From contig CAZCHE010000002.1 in the NCBI GenBank assembly GCA_964498395.1, forward strand, positions 558,001 through 622,000: a stretch of DNA of 64,000 nt, read 5' to 3'. The stretch comes from Parapedobacter sp964498395 (GTDB lineage: Bacteria; Bacteroidota; Bacteroidia; Sphingobacteriales; Sphingobacteriaceae). The notes under the pieces are model-generated. The model saw only the letters and a list, made by a program, of their open reading frames with translations. It ran no database searches and was not told the origin of the DNA. Below are positions 26,560-35,089 of the stretch, one piece after another; the first letter of the stretch is position 1, and the number at the start of each line of letters is the position of its first letter. The translations under genes and the position numbers were made by a program.

Positions 26560-27252
26560 ATGAATGTGTTGATCAGTATCCTGTTAGTCACGTTATATAT
26601 GGGCGTATTTGCCTGTACCGAAAGTAATGCAAACAACGTACAACAAGCGGATAAACTATTCGAACCACTGCCGGAATCGCTACAACCCGAGCATCAGGAT
26701 GAGAGGTTGAAGATATATAAGCTGGATGTGGAGGTCGGTGGGAAAATATGGCCACGCGACGGTGTACGTATAGAACAGAGTGAACTGATGAAGTTGGATA
26801 GTATAGGGCCATTTCAGTTGGCGATCGTCCTTAAAGGTCCACCTATTGAAGGTCAGGAGTTTTCAGCATTTCAGTTTTCCTTTGCCATTCCTTCAGCGTA
26901 TGATGGGAGCCCGATCCAGTACGACCTGGCCCGCGGGGAATCGGGTGTGTCTGTCATCTCTTTTTCTGAAGACAACGAAGTGTTTACAACGTGGAGTGCA
27001 CCTTGGATAGTGACCTGGGATGAGGTAAATAAAAAGGCTGTAAACGAGCCGAAGACTTCGGGCATCGTCACGCTTGAGCGGTTTGATTCAGTAAGTAAGC
27101 GCTTGCGGATTACGTTTGATGCGAGCCTCTTTGGCACTTCCTCAGACGGTACCACGAGTGCCAAGGCTGTAAAAGGTACAATCGAACTGGACTTTGCCGT
27201 GTATGATCTATTGGCGGAAGCCGAGAAGATGAAAAAGCAATACGGACTGTAA
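26560..27252 (+). CDS. Lipoprotein of unknown function
   Basis: A 230-residue protein starting MNVLISILLV with a short lipoprotein signal ending VFAC (Cys19). The mature region is mostly beta: KIYKLDVEVGGKIWPRDG, FQLAIVLKGPPIEG, FSAFQFSFAIPSAYDG and TIELDFAVYDLL. It follows the preceding lipoprotein gene after 9 bases. It converges on the LytTR regulator gene, with 15 bases between the stops. No known family; a role tied to the two-component system next door is possible but unproven. Confidence 0.65.
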   Translation: MNVLISILLVTLYMGVFACTESNANNVQQADKLFEPLPESLQPEHQDERLKIYKLDVEVGGKIWPRDGVRIEQSELMKLDSIGPFQLAIVLKGPPIEGQEFSAFQFSFAIPSAYDGSPIQYDLARGESGVSVISFSEDNEVFTTWSAPWIVTWDEVNKKAVNEPKTSGIVTLERFDSVSKRLRITFDASLFGTSSDGTTSAKAVKGTIELDFAVYDLLAEAEKMKKQYGL

Positions 27253-27267
27253 ATTTTTTCCCTTGTA

Positions 27268-28011
27268 TTACAGCCGATCTAACACCTCGTTCCGTTTCTG
27301 TCTGGAAACGGGAATTTTGGTATTATCCTCCATCAGGATATAGCCTTCGGGCTTGTGGTATTCTTTTACCTTGTGGAGGTTGATCAGGTAGGAGTTGTGC
27401 GTGCGGTAGAACAAATCGTCGGGTAGCAACTCGGACACCTGTTTGAGTTTCTGTGTCAGGAACAGATCCTTTTGGTCGCCAGCCAACATGATCTTGCAAT
27501 AGTTGCCGTCGCTCTCGCAATAGACGATATCATTCGGGTCGATAAAAACGATTTTCTTATCTAGGGTTAGTTTGATTTTGCGCGGACCAAGGCCGATGTT
27601 GTTCAAGCGGTCTATGGCCGCTTCCAGCTTGTCTGCAAAGGGGTCTTTGCCGATTCGCCTCTCCAACCGATCCACGACCTTGTCAAGGTCTTCGGAATCG
27701 ATAGGTTTTACCAGGTAGCCGATCGCTTCTTTTTTGATTGCCGCAATGGCATGGTCACTGTGCGCCGTGGTAAATACGACTTCAAAATTTCGTTGGGGAA
27801 ATGCGTCCAAAAATGTCAATCCGTCTATTTCAGGCATATTGATGTCCAGGAATACGACGTCAACGGACTGCGATACCAAGAACACCTGAGCATCTTTGGG
27901 ATTGGTGAATTGTGCCACAATCCGTATCCTGTCTGCAAAGGCCTGAAACTCATAACTCAGGCTTGTCAATGCTTTGGGTTCGTCGTCAACCAGTATGCAA
28001 GTCAAACTCAT
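27268..28011 (-). CDS. LytTR-family response regulator
   Basis: Started at the ATG at 28009-28011 (MSLTCILVDDEPKALTS), giving 247 residues. The receiver domain (about 1-120) has the acidic pair VDDEP and the phosphorylation Asp in VVFLDINMPEIDG. The LytTR DNA-binding domain (about 145-245) shows KIVFIDPNDIVYCESDGNYCKIML and FYRTHNSYLINLHKVKEYH. It should be phosphorylated by the histidine kinase encoded just upstream (gap 85 bases). The pair of direct repeats at 29718-29747 is a likely binding site. Confidence 0.93.
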   Translation of the reverse strand: MSLTCILVDDEPKALTSLSYEFQAFADRIRIVAQFTNPKDAQVFLVSQSVDVVFLDINMPEIDGLTFLDAFPQRNFEVVFTTAHSDHAIAAIKKEAIGYLVKPIDSEDLDKVVDRLERRIGKDPFADKLEAAIDRLNNIGLGPRKIKLTLDKKIVFIDPNDIVYCESDGNYCKIMLAGDQKDLFLTQKLKQVSELLPDDLFYRTHNSYLINLHKVKEYHKPEGYILMEDNTKIPVSRQKRNEVLDRL

Positions 28012-28096
28012 ATCATTATCGTATTCGGAGCTAAAAATAGGGAATATTCCATGACTGGAAGACCGTATTGTACGAATGAACGTATTTATTGTATAG

Positions 28097-29554
28097 TTAG
28101 CCCATATCGATACGTATCCAGACTTTGGTGCCTGCTGCATTTTTCCGGTCTTCAATACCAAATGAAATGGTGTTTTTGCTTTTTAGGTTGAACTGATCGA
28201 TACGTTCCCTAGTGATGTTCATGCCGTAAGATCGGTGCATGTTCAATGCTTTTTTCTCCCGGATTGAATTGGAATAGCCAATACCATTGTCCGTAATATC
28301 GATCAAGATATCTGTTTTGACATTAAATACGTTGATGAACAGTTCTTTTGCTCTGTTTGAGGGTATCAATCCATGCCATATGGCATTCTCGACAAATGGC
28401 TGCATTAAAAGTGGAGGAAAATGAACGGTTTCCAATGGTTGGCCAATGTCGATATTGATCTCCACAGATAGATTGTCAGAAATTCTCATCTTTTCAATAG
28501 CGAGGTACAGTTTGATGGCATTTAGCTCATCGGCTAGCGTATGTTTTTCATCTCTGCTGGCATCCAATACCTGCCGCATGAGTTTTGAAAATTTATTGAG
28601 ATAAGTCACGGCTTTCGGTACGTCCTGTTCGATAATATAGGCTTTGATGGAATTGAGTACGTTGAAGATGAAATGGGAATTCATCTGACTGCGTAACACC
28701 TTATTCTCCAAAAGTGCAACCTGTGTAGCCAATACCTGTAGCTCTTTTTCCTTTTGCAGTGCAATCTTATCTTCTTCTTGTTGTTCGATGCGTTGTAGCA
28801 TTTGTGTTTGCAGTTCTTTCTGAGCCGCATTGAGTTGCCGTTCGGTTTCCAATTTCCCGGTGTAGATGTCTCGAACACGTATGCCAAGGCCGATACCAAA
28901 GAACGTACATTCCACAATAATTCCTGCGTAAAAAAATGAGATACCTCTAATTGTGGATACCGATAAGAATGTCTCAGATCTAGAGGAAACCACGGCCAGT
29001 ACCCCTAGGATGAGGAAGGCAAAGCTTCCGATTAAAAAATAGGTGTATTGCTTCTCGGTTTTAAGCGATACCACCCGAAACAGGATATAAAGGGCGATAA
29101 GGATATGTATCGGGAAAAAAATGCTAAAGTAATAGTTGGGCATATTGGAGGGGTGAATTAACCCCATTAGCGTAGCGCAAAATATGACCATCCCGATAGC
29201 AGTTGCCATAATTAGGTACCGATATATCCATTTCGTGACTGTAGGATGGTATTTCCTGAAGTTTAACAGCGATAGTCCAAAGTGAAAATAAACGCAGAGG
29301 TAGATGACTTGTATGAGATAGGAGTAAAGGTAAACAGGCAAGTATGTCAACAAATCCAAAAAATAATAGTTTCGGCATACGATGTAGGTAAATAGTAAGG
29401 TGACGTATGCAAAATAAATGAGGAAAATCTTGTCTCGGTTATTTCTGTAAATGATTAGCGATAGTGTCATCTGTACAATGAGATACACAAAGCATACGTG
29501 CCACAGAAATATGGCGATCAAATTTAGATTTACGTTAGGTAAGATATGCTCCAT
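28097..29554 (-). CDS. LytS-type membrane histidine kinase
   Basis: A 485-residue sensor. Residues about 10-235 form seven or eight membrane helices. A coiled coil follows (about 240-275, ERQLNAAQKELQTQMLQRIE). The His_kinase domain (PF06580) contains SHFIFNVLNSIKAYI, whose His is the phosphoacceptor, and the ATPase part has MQPFVENAIWHGL and DITDNGIGYSNS. The sensor part has no large extracytoplasmic domain, so the signal is probably sensed within or at the membrane. It shares an operon with the LytTR regulator and is divergent from the DUF4412-like gene. Confidence 0.93.
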   Translation of the reverse strand: MEHILPNVNLNLIAIFLWHVCFVYLIVQMTLSLIIYRNNRDKIFLIYFAYVTLLFTYIVCRNYYFLDLLTYLPVYLYSYLIQVIYLCVYFHFGLSLLNFRKYHPTVTKWIYRYLIMATAIGMVIFCATLMGLIHPSNMPNYYFSIFFPIHILIALYILFRVVSLKTEKQYTYFLIGSFAFLILGVLAVVSSRSETFLSVSTIRGISFFYAGIIVECTFFGIGLGIRVRDIYTGKLETERQLNAAQKELQTQMLQRIEQQEEDKIALQKEKELQVLATQVALLENKVLRSQMNSHFIFNVLNSIKAYIIEQDVPKAVTYLNKFSKLMRQVLDASRDEKHTLADELNAIKLYLAIEKMRISDNLSVEINIDIGQPLETVHFPPLLMQPFVENAIWHGLIPSNRAKELFINVFNVKTDILIDITDNGIGYSNSIREKKALNMHRSYGMNITRERIDQFNLKSKNTISFGIEDRKNAAGTKVWIRIDMG

Positions 29555-29717
29555 CTGTTAAACCCGATAAAGACAAAGCTATTACTTTTAACTAGGCATG
29601 TATCATTTTTTTGACAAAAGATCGTGAATAATGTATCGATGGATGGAAACGGTGCATAATCGGTTTTCGTTGACGAGATCGACCAACATTTTCTACAAGC
29701 TAACTCCACGTAAATTT

Positions 29718-29747
29718 CCGATTATACAGTAACATAGACCGATTATA
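29718..29747 (+). promoter_or_regulatory. Probable LytTR regulator binding site (two 9-bp direct repeats)
   Basis: CCGATTATA occurs exactly at 29718-29726 and again at 29739-29747, with 12 bases between. LytTR regulators bind pairs of 9-bp direct repeats spaced by 12-13 bases. A third, inverted copy with one change (CATAATCGG) is at 29655-29663. All lie in the gap between the kinase gene and the DUF4412-like gene. A weak promoter (CTTG 29777-29780, GATATTTG 29801-29808) follows on the plus strand. Confidence 0.65.
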
Positions 29748-29853
29748 GCAGAGTTGTAACCATCGGTAAAAAGGCGCTTGGTTCGGATTGCTGCATCCTT
29801 GATATTTGCACATGAACAATCGAAAACTACTGACAGTCATGAAATATGCCAAT

Positions 29854-30762
29854 ATGAAAACAGTAACAAATTTACTCTGCGCACTTCTTGTGGTGTCACT
29901 AACTGGATTGCCCGAGGTGTCATCGGCGCAAATATGGAAAAACTTAGGTAAAAAGCTGGAAAAGAAAGTCGAGGATCAAGCTAGCAGGCGACTGGAACGC
30001 AAAATAGACGAGGCCATCGATAAAGGGATGGACAAAGCAGAAGAGGCGGCGGAAGGTGCTGTAAAGAGTGAGGGTAAAGGTGGAAGTGTGGGGTCGGGTA
30101 ATATGTCGAATTCAGGAAATCAGACTTTTACGATCGGTGGTGATAGCAAGGTGTCGATATCGGATGTGTATGATTTCAAACTTGGTGTGACGTATGACAT
30201 CCGCAATGAAGAAAATAAAAAGCCAATGGAGACGACCATGTGGTTTGGCGGATCGGATTCCGATTACATCGGTATGTCAGTGCCCATGCAGAAAGAGGTG
30301 TTTATGGTCATGCAGGGAGCAAACATGGTCACATTCATGCTCGATCAAAAAAAGTATATGGCACTCGGGAGCGGCATGGCGGATGGTATTTTAGGGGCGG
30401 CAGTCGAAGAAGCCTCGGATGAAATAGATGAAGAGGAGTCGTTTTCAATCCGTAAAATCGCCACTGAACGTATATTATCCTATGAGTGCGATGTTTATGA
30501 GATGATAAGCCCGGAATATACGACAAAGTTATGGCTCACGCGGGATTTGGATATCGAGATGGGACACTTCATGTCGGCATTTTCGACATTGGTGAAAAGC
30601 GGTGGCAAATTTCCAACTATGCAGCATGATGTAGGCGGATTGCTGCTCAAGATGGAAGGAAAGAGCACTGCGGATAAAGGCATGATGATTATGGAGGCGA
30701 CGGCAGTCGATTTACAGGGAATGCAATTCGATACGAGCGGCTATACCAATTTCGGTTTCTGA
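29854..30762 (+). CDS. DUF4412-like secreted protein
   Basis: I favour the ATG at 29854 (MKTVTNLLCALLVVSL), which gives a clean signal peptide ending near SSAQ; ATGs at 29812 and 29839 are alternatives. The mature N-terminus has a charged helix (KNLGKKLEKKVEDQASRRLERK) and a Gly/Ser linker. A beta domain follows with TTMWFGGSDSDYIG, MVTFMLDQKKYMAL and ILSYECDVYEMISPEYTTKLWL, typical of DUF4412-like proteins that resemble LolA/LolB-fold proteins. The upstream LytTR-type repeats suggest it is a target of the adjoining two-component system. Function unknown. Confidence 0.7.
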   Translation: MKTVTNLLCALLVVSLTGLPEVSSAQIWKNLGKKLEKKVEDQASRRLERKIDEAIDKGMDKAEEAAEGAVKSEGKGGSVGSGNMSNSGNQTFTIGGDSKVSISDVYDFKLGVTYDIRNEENKKPMETTMWFGGSDSDYIGMSVPMQKEVFMVMQGANMVTFMLDQKKYMALGSGMADGILGAAVEEASDEIDEEESFSIRKIATERILSYECDVYEMISPEYTTKLWLTRDLDIEMGHFMSAFSTLVKSGGKFPTMQHDVGGLLLKMEGKSTADKGMMIMEATAVDLQGMQFDTSGYTNFGF

Positions 30763-30801
30763 TTTTTCTACGATGATTTGCTAACAATTAATGGACATAA
30801 C

Positions 30802-31179
30802 ATGCAAGACGCACAACACCCCAACACGCCAATAACTACCGTTGAAAACAGTAGTGAGGCTGTCATTGAAGAAGGAAAAACAATGGCTATCGTCAGTTAC
30901 CTAACCATTATCGGTTTGGTTGCCGCCTTGGTGATGAACGGCGAGAAAAAAAATACATTTGCCAAATTCCATATCCGCCAGTCATTGGGACTGATGCTTA
31001 CGGGTTTTGCAACGATGTTTGTCAGTTGGATACCCTTTATCGGTTGGATAGTTGGAATATTGGCGTTTTTCCTGCTGTTGTTCCTTTGGTTTACGGGTTT
31101 GTTCAACGCTTTGAATGGCAAAGAAAAGCTCTTACCTATTTTGGGTGCGAAGTACGCTGAATGGTTCAAGTCGGTGTAG
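30802..31179 (+). CDS. Small DUF4870/Tic20-like membrane protein
   Basis: Started at the ATG at 30802 (MQDAQHPNTP), giving 125 residues. A polar N-terminus of about 30 residues is followed by three hydrophobic helices (TMAIVSYLTIIGLVAALVM; LGLMLTGFATMFVSWIPFIG; VGILAFFLLLFLWFTGLF), with AKFHIRQSLG between the first two, the usual pattern of DUF4870 proteins. The gene is 39 bases after the DUF4412-like stop and may be in the same transcript, thus also under the LytTR system. Function in the inner membrane unknown. Confidence 0.75.
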   Translation: MQDAQHPNTPITTVENSSEAVIEEGKTMAIVSYLTIIGLVAALVMNGEKKNTFAKFHIRQSLGLMLTGFATMFVSWIPFIGWIVGILAFFLLLFLWFTGLFNALNGKEKLLPILGAKYAEWFKSV

Positions 31180-31591
31180 TTTGGGCATGCAATCCGTGCT
31201 GGTCGATAAACACGGACGGAAGCTTGCTGTGAAAATTGCTCAAATTCGATCTCTGTGAATATGGCCGATAGATTATAGCGATTGAGATGATTGAATACAT
31301 AATGGTGTTGAGTGACCAATTTTCTTCTGCAGGATCAACCATGCCAATCTAATTAAACCACACTGTATGCGCTCCCTTGCGCTTTAACCTGCTGTTGGGT
31401 CAGGCTCGTCGGATGAACAGCAACGGATACGGGGCGGAGGGTAAGGTTTTAAACGTTCCTGTTGCGCATGCTGGTGATGACCTTATTTTCGATCAGTTGC
31501 TGCTGGAACCTGATCATTGGCGGTTTTTTTTATTTTTGCGGTGCGGAGCAGCATACCTGTTCCATCGTATGATAGAAAGCCGGAGCAATTG
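31180..31591. other. Gene-free stretch of about 410 bases
   Basis: No reading frame here has a protein-like composition or signal, and I saw no tRNA, strong hairpin or exact repeat. It presumably holds the promoter of the FG-GAP gene and the 3' untranslated region of the preceding operon. Confidence 0.5.
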
Positions 31592-32788
31592 ATGATGTTT
31601 TATCCCTATTTGATTCCCTTAGTAAGTGCCCTTTCCTTTGTCTCCCAAGAAGTCAAGTTTACCGCCACCTTGATCGACGATCAGATCATGATGGGATATG
31701 ATATTGCCATAGGTGATGTGGACGGTGATGGCAAACCCGATATCCTTATGGCCGATGGTGCACAGTTTGTTTGGTACCGGAATGGGGATTGGCAGCGTTT
31801 CGTTTTGTTGGAACACGTGGGCGAACGCAGTGGTGCCAGCATAACCGCCCGTGACATTGATGGCGATGGCAAAGTGGAAATCGCGATTAGCATACAGGGA
31901 TACCAAATCAACCCTGCCGATTCCACCCCAATGGGTTCGCTGTATTACCTCGTCCGTCCACCAGACCCTACCAATCAGTGGACGCCCGTGGAGATTTATC
32001 GGGAGGCCGCCATTGGAGAGATGCAATGGGTGGGCGTGGGAGATAGTGCTTATCAATTGGTGGCTTTGCCGCTAGACGGTACGTTGTCCGTAACCGATGC
32101 CGAGGAGCAAGGATCGGCACTGTTGGCATTTGAAAAGCCGGATAACCCGACCGCACCGTGGAAACGCCGACACATTAGGCACTACATGCAGCAGACGCAT
32201 CAACTCGAAGTGTACGACTACGGTGACCGCGAAGTAGTCTACGTGAGTGGGGGTGACGGTACCATGGGATTTAGCTTTGAAGATGGTCGTTGGATATACG
32301 ATACGGCCGATTGGCTGGCACGCGGACGGCACCTTCGGGAAATGCGGATGGGCAGGGTTGACAGCCGCAATACGTACGTGCTCGCCGCCATCGAACCCCT
32401 CGAGGCCAACCTAGTCACGATTTATACGCCCGGGCTTGCCGATAGTGTGTTTGCATACGATAAAATCAGGCGCAAAGTGGTCGATCGAGGGGTAGGTCGT
32501 GGAAGAGGGCTCGGAATGGCAGATTTCCTGGGTATCGGACGAGATCAAGTAGTGGTAGGATCACAGAAAGCAAGTGAAGACCAGTCGTTTGGCATCAAGC
32601 TATATGTACCATTCAATCAGTATTGGGAAGCCATAGACACCTATTGGATTGATCGCAATGGCATGGATTGTAAACAGCTGATGATCGCAGACATGGATAG
32701 CGATGGCAAACTGGATATCATCGTATCCGGCGGATCGACCCATAACCTGAAAATCTACTGGAATCGAGGTGAACGGCAATCCCCATGA
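31592..32788 (+). CDS. FG-GAP/VCBS-repeat secreted protein
   Basis: Started at the tandem ATG at 31592/31595 (MMFYPYLIPLVSALSF), giving a short signal-like N-terminus and about 398 residues. Calcium-binding FG-GAP blades are seen as YDIAIGDVDGDGKPDILMADG, TARDIDGDGKVEIAIS and, near the end, LMIADMDSDGKLDIIVSGG, each with a DxDxDG loop. The middle blades are more diverged. The fold is a seven-bladed propeller of the integrin-alpha type. Similar Bacteroidetes proteins are envelope proteins of unknown role, often near glycoside hydrolases. It stands alone, convergent with the PatB-type gene. Confidence 0.8.
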   Translation: MMFYPYLIPLVSALSFVSQEVKFTATLIDDQIMMGYDIAIGDVDGDGKPDILMADGAQFVWYRNGDWQRFVLLEHVGERSGASITARDIDGDGKVEIAISIQGYQINPADSTPMGSLYYLVRPPDPTNQWTPVEIYREAAIGEMQWVGVGDSAYQLVALPLDGTLSVTDAEEQGSALLAFEKPDNPTAPWKRRHIRHYMQQTHQLEVYDYGDREVVYVSGGDGTMGFSFEDGRWIYDTADWLARGRHLREMRMGRVDSRNTYVLAAIEPLEANLVTIYTPGLADSVFAYDKIRRKVVDRGVGRGRGLGMADFLGIGRDQVVVGSQKASEDQSFGIKLYVPFNQYWEAIDTYWIDRNGMDCKQLMIADMDSDGKLDIIVSGGSTHNLKIYWNRGERQSP

Positions 32789-32842
32789 TACATTGCAGCA
32801 TGAGTCGATACTAATCATTGGGTTGTATCGTGCACGATAGCC

Positions 32843-34009
32843 CTATCGTACCTGCTCCGCGCAGACGCTTGCCAGCCGAGACAGCCCGTCTACCAATAGC
32901 ACTCTTGGGCAGGCGATATTGATGCGTAGGAAGCCCGTTCCGGCTTGGCCATACATCGCACCCGAATTGATCCAAAGCCTCTCCTCTTCCAACGCCCGTT
33001 CGGCAAATGTGGTGGCCTGACTACCAAAAGCGCGGCAATCCAACCATGCCAAGTAGGTGGCCTGTAAGGGGGTAACTGTCACGCCGTTGATGTGCGTAGC
33101 ACAAAAAGAAGACAGGTAGTTGAAGTTGTCGGCCAGATAGGCCTTGAGGGCTTCGAGCCAATCTTCCCCATGTTCATATGCGGCCAAGAGTGCAGCGATG
33201 GCAAAGGGATTCAATAACAAAAGTTCCCGTTTTTTCATGACCTGTTCGATGCGCTTCTTCCATTCAGGATGCTCGGTGTATAGGTAACCTACCTGTAAGC
33301 CCGCAAGGTTGAAGGTTTTGCTGGGTGAACTCACCGTGATCGACGGAGAGCCTGTGGCGTTACCTAACGAGGCAAATGGGGTATGTCGATGGCCAGCATA
33401 AACCAGATCGGCATGGATTTCATCCGACACGACGATGACATGGTTTCGGGAGCAGATCTCGCCGATACGCAATAATTCCTCGGCCGTCCATACGCGGCCA
33501 GCGGGATTGTGCGGGTTGCAAAGCAGCAATAGACGGGCTGTTGGATCCGCAGCTTTCTGCTCTAGGTCGTCGAAATCGATCCGGTACATGCCATTTTCGT
33601 AGATGAGGTTGTTTTCCAGGATTTGGCGGTCACCATGGTCGGCTGCGACAAAGAAATGATTGTACACCGGGGGCTGCAAAATGATGCGGTCGCCCGGATT
33701 GGTCAACGCTTCCATGATGACGGATAGTGCCGGGAGAACACCGGTAATGGGAATGATCCCTTCCGCATGGGGCGCAAACCCATAACGCCTATCCCACCAC
33801 CGGATGATGGCTTGGTGAAATTCGGGTGGTGTAAGCGTGTAGCCGAAGACACCATGTTCCACTCGTTCGCGAAGGGCGTGGATAATGGCCGGTGCAGTTT
33901 TGAAATCCATGTCGGCTATCCACATGGGTAGCACATCGGACTCAGCGGCATCCCACTTGATGGATCGGGTGTCTCTGCGATCGATGATTTCGTCAAAATT
34001 GTAGTCCAT
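32843..34009 (-). CDS. PatB/MalY-type C-S lyase (class I/II aminotransferase fold)
   Basis: Started at the ATG at 34007-34009 (MDYNFDEIIDRRDTRSIKWD), giving 388 residues. This opening (FDEIIDRRDT-SIKWD) and LPMWIADMDF are hallmarks of the PatB/MalY family. NPHNPAGRVW, VSDEIHADLVY and SPSKTFNLAGLQVG give the PLP-binding residues, with the Lys in SKTF. The enzyme splits cystathionine or other cysteine thioethers to pyruvate, ammonia and a thiol. It stands alone; no regulatory partner like the MalT system is nearby. Confidence 0.9.
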   Translation of the reverse strand: MDYNFDEIIDRRDTRSIKWDAAESDVLPMWIADMDFKTAPAIIHALRERVEHGVFGYTLTPPEFHQAIIRWWDRRYGFAPHAEGIIPITGVLPALSVIMEALTNPGDRIILQPPVYNHFFVAADHGDRQILENNLIYENGMYRIDFDDLEQKAADPTARLLLLCNPHNPAGRVWTAEELLRIGEICSRNHVIVVSDEIHADLVYAGHRHTPFASLGNATGSPSITVSSPSKTFNLAGLQVGYLYTEHPEWKKRIEQVMKKRELLLLNPFAIAALLAAYEHGEDWLEALKAYLADNFNYLSSFCATHINGVTVTPLQATYLAWLDCRAFGSQATTFAERALEEERLWINSGAMYGQAGTGFLRINIACPRVLLVDGLSRLASVCAEQVR

Positions 34010-34244
34010 TGCTTCGTTTGCTTGCTGCGTGCAAGTTACGGTTTTATCTGTTTGAAGCAAGTTTATTTGCGCTGAGTCGCGTTTGCTGTTCCGGACTGGT
34101 ATGGCTTTAAAGCAATAGCATTTTTCAAGTGGAGATCACTCAAAAAGTATCATTTAGCCACCGAAAAAGGGAATAAATTGGCTACCTTAGTGGCGCTAAC
34201 AAGGAATTGAATTACATAAACAAACCAATAGAAGACAATAAGTG

Positions 34245-35063
34245 ATGCGCCTTAGATTCTTGACCATTCTTTTCATTGCCTGCTGCACGGGCACCGTTTG
34301 TGCGCGGCAAGATGTCAAAACGACTGTGTACCAAACAGTCGAACGAATCCATTACCGACCCGATGTGCAGGATGATTCCTATGTGACGGAACGTTGCGTA
34401 CTGGATGTATACTATCCTGAAAATTCCACGGATTACGCTACCGTTGTGTGGTTTCACGGGGGTGGACTTACCGGGGGAGAGAAGTTTATTCCAAACGAAC
34501 TGAAAGAAAAAGGGATAGCTGTGGTAGCGGTCAATTACCGATTGAGTCCCAAGGTAAAGAATCCCGCTTATATCGATGATGCTGCGGCAGCGGTAGCCTG
34601 GGTATTCAAGCACATTGCCGATTACGGGGGAAACCCGGATAAGATTTATGCAGCGGGCCATTCGGCAGGCGGGTATCTGGTGGCGATGATCGGGCTAGAT
34701 AAATCGTGGTTGGCTCGGTACGATGTAGATGCAGACAAGCTGGCAGGCATCATTGACTTCAGTGGACACGCCATTACGCACATGACCATACGGGGAGAAC
34801 GCGGCATTGCCGATACGCAGCCCATCGTGGACGAATATGCACCGCTATACCACGTGCGCAAGGATGCTCCCCTACTTGTACTGGTGTCAGGCGACCGGGA
34901 GTTGGAGATGCTTGGACGATATGAGGAAACTGCTTATTTCTACCGCATGATGAAGGTAGTGGGGCATGACCGCGTGTACCTGTACGAACTGGACGGATTT
35001 GACCATGGGGCAATGGCGGTTCCGGGATTCCATATCCTGCTCCATTATGTGAATGCCAAATAA
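34245..35063 (+). CDS. Secreted alpha/beta hydrolase (carboxylesterase-like)
   Basis: Started at the ATG at 34245 (MRLRFLTILFIACCTG), giving 272 residues with a signal peptide. The HGGG oxyanion motif (VVWFHGGGLTGGEK), the nucleophile elbow GHSAGG and the late LDGFDHGAM (catalytic His) identify an acetyl-esterase/hormone-sensitive-lipase type serine hydrolase. The acid residue probably lies in VSGDRELE. It lies 26 bases before a GH43 gene on the same strand, so it may remove acetyl or other ester groups from the same plant polysaccharide. Substrate inferred from context. Confidence 0.87.
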   Translation: MRLRFLTILFIACCTGTVCARQDVKTTVYQTVERIHYRPDVQDDSYVTERCVLDVYYPENSTDYATVVWFHGGGLTGGEKFIPNELKEKGIAVVAVNYRLSPKVKNPAYIDDAAAAVAWVFKHIADYGGNPDKIYAAGHSAGGYLVAMIGLDKSWLARYDVDADKLAGIIDFSGHAITHMTIRGERGIADTQPIVDEYAPLYHVRKDAPLLVLVSGDRELEMLGRYEETAYFYRMMKVVGHDRVYLYELDGFDHGAMAVPGFHILLHYVNAK

Positions 35064-35089
35064 CGGAACGATACAAGACGATAAAGACA

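Noticed and set aside
31377..31592. Short open frame before the FG-GAP gene
   Set aside because: It runs into the next gene in another frame and has no protein-like features; the FG-GAP start at 31592 is better supported.
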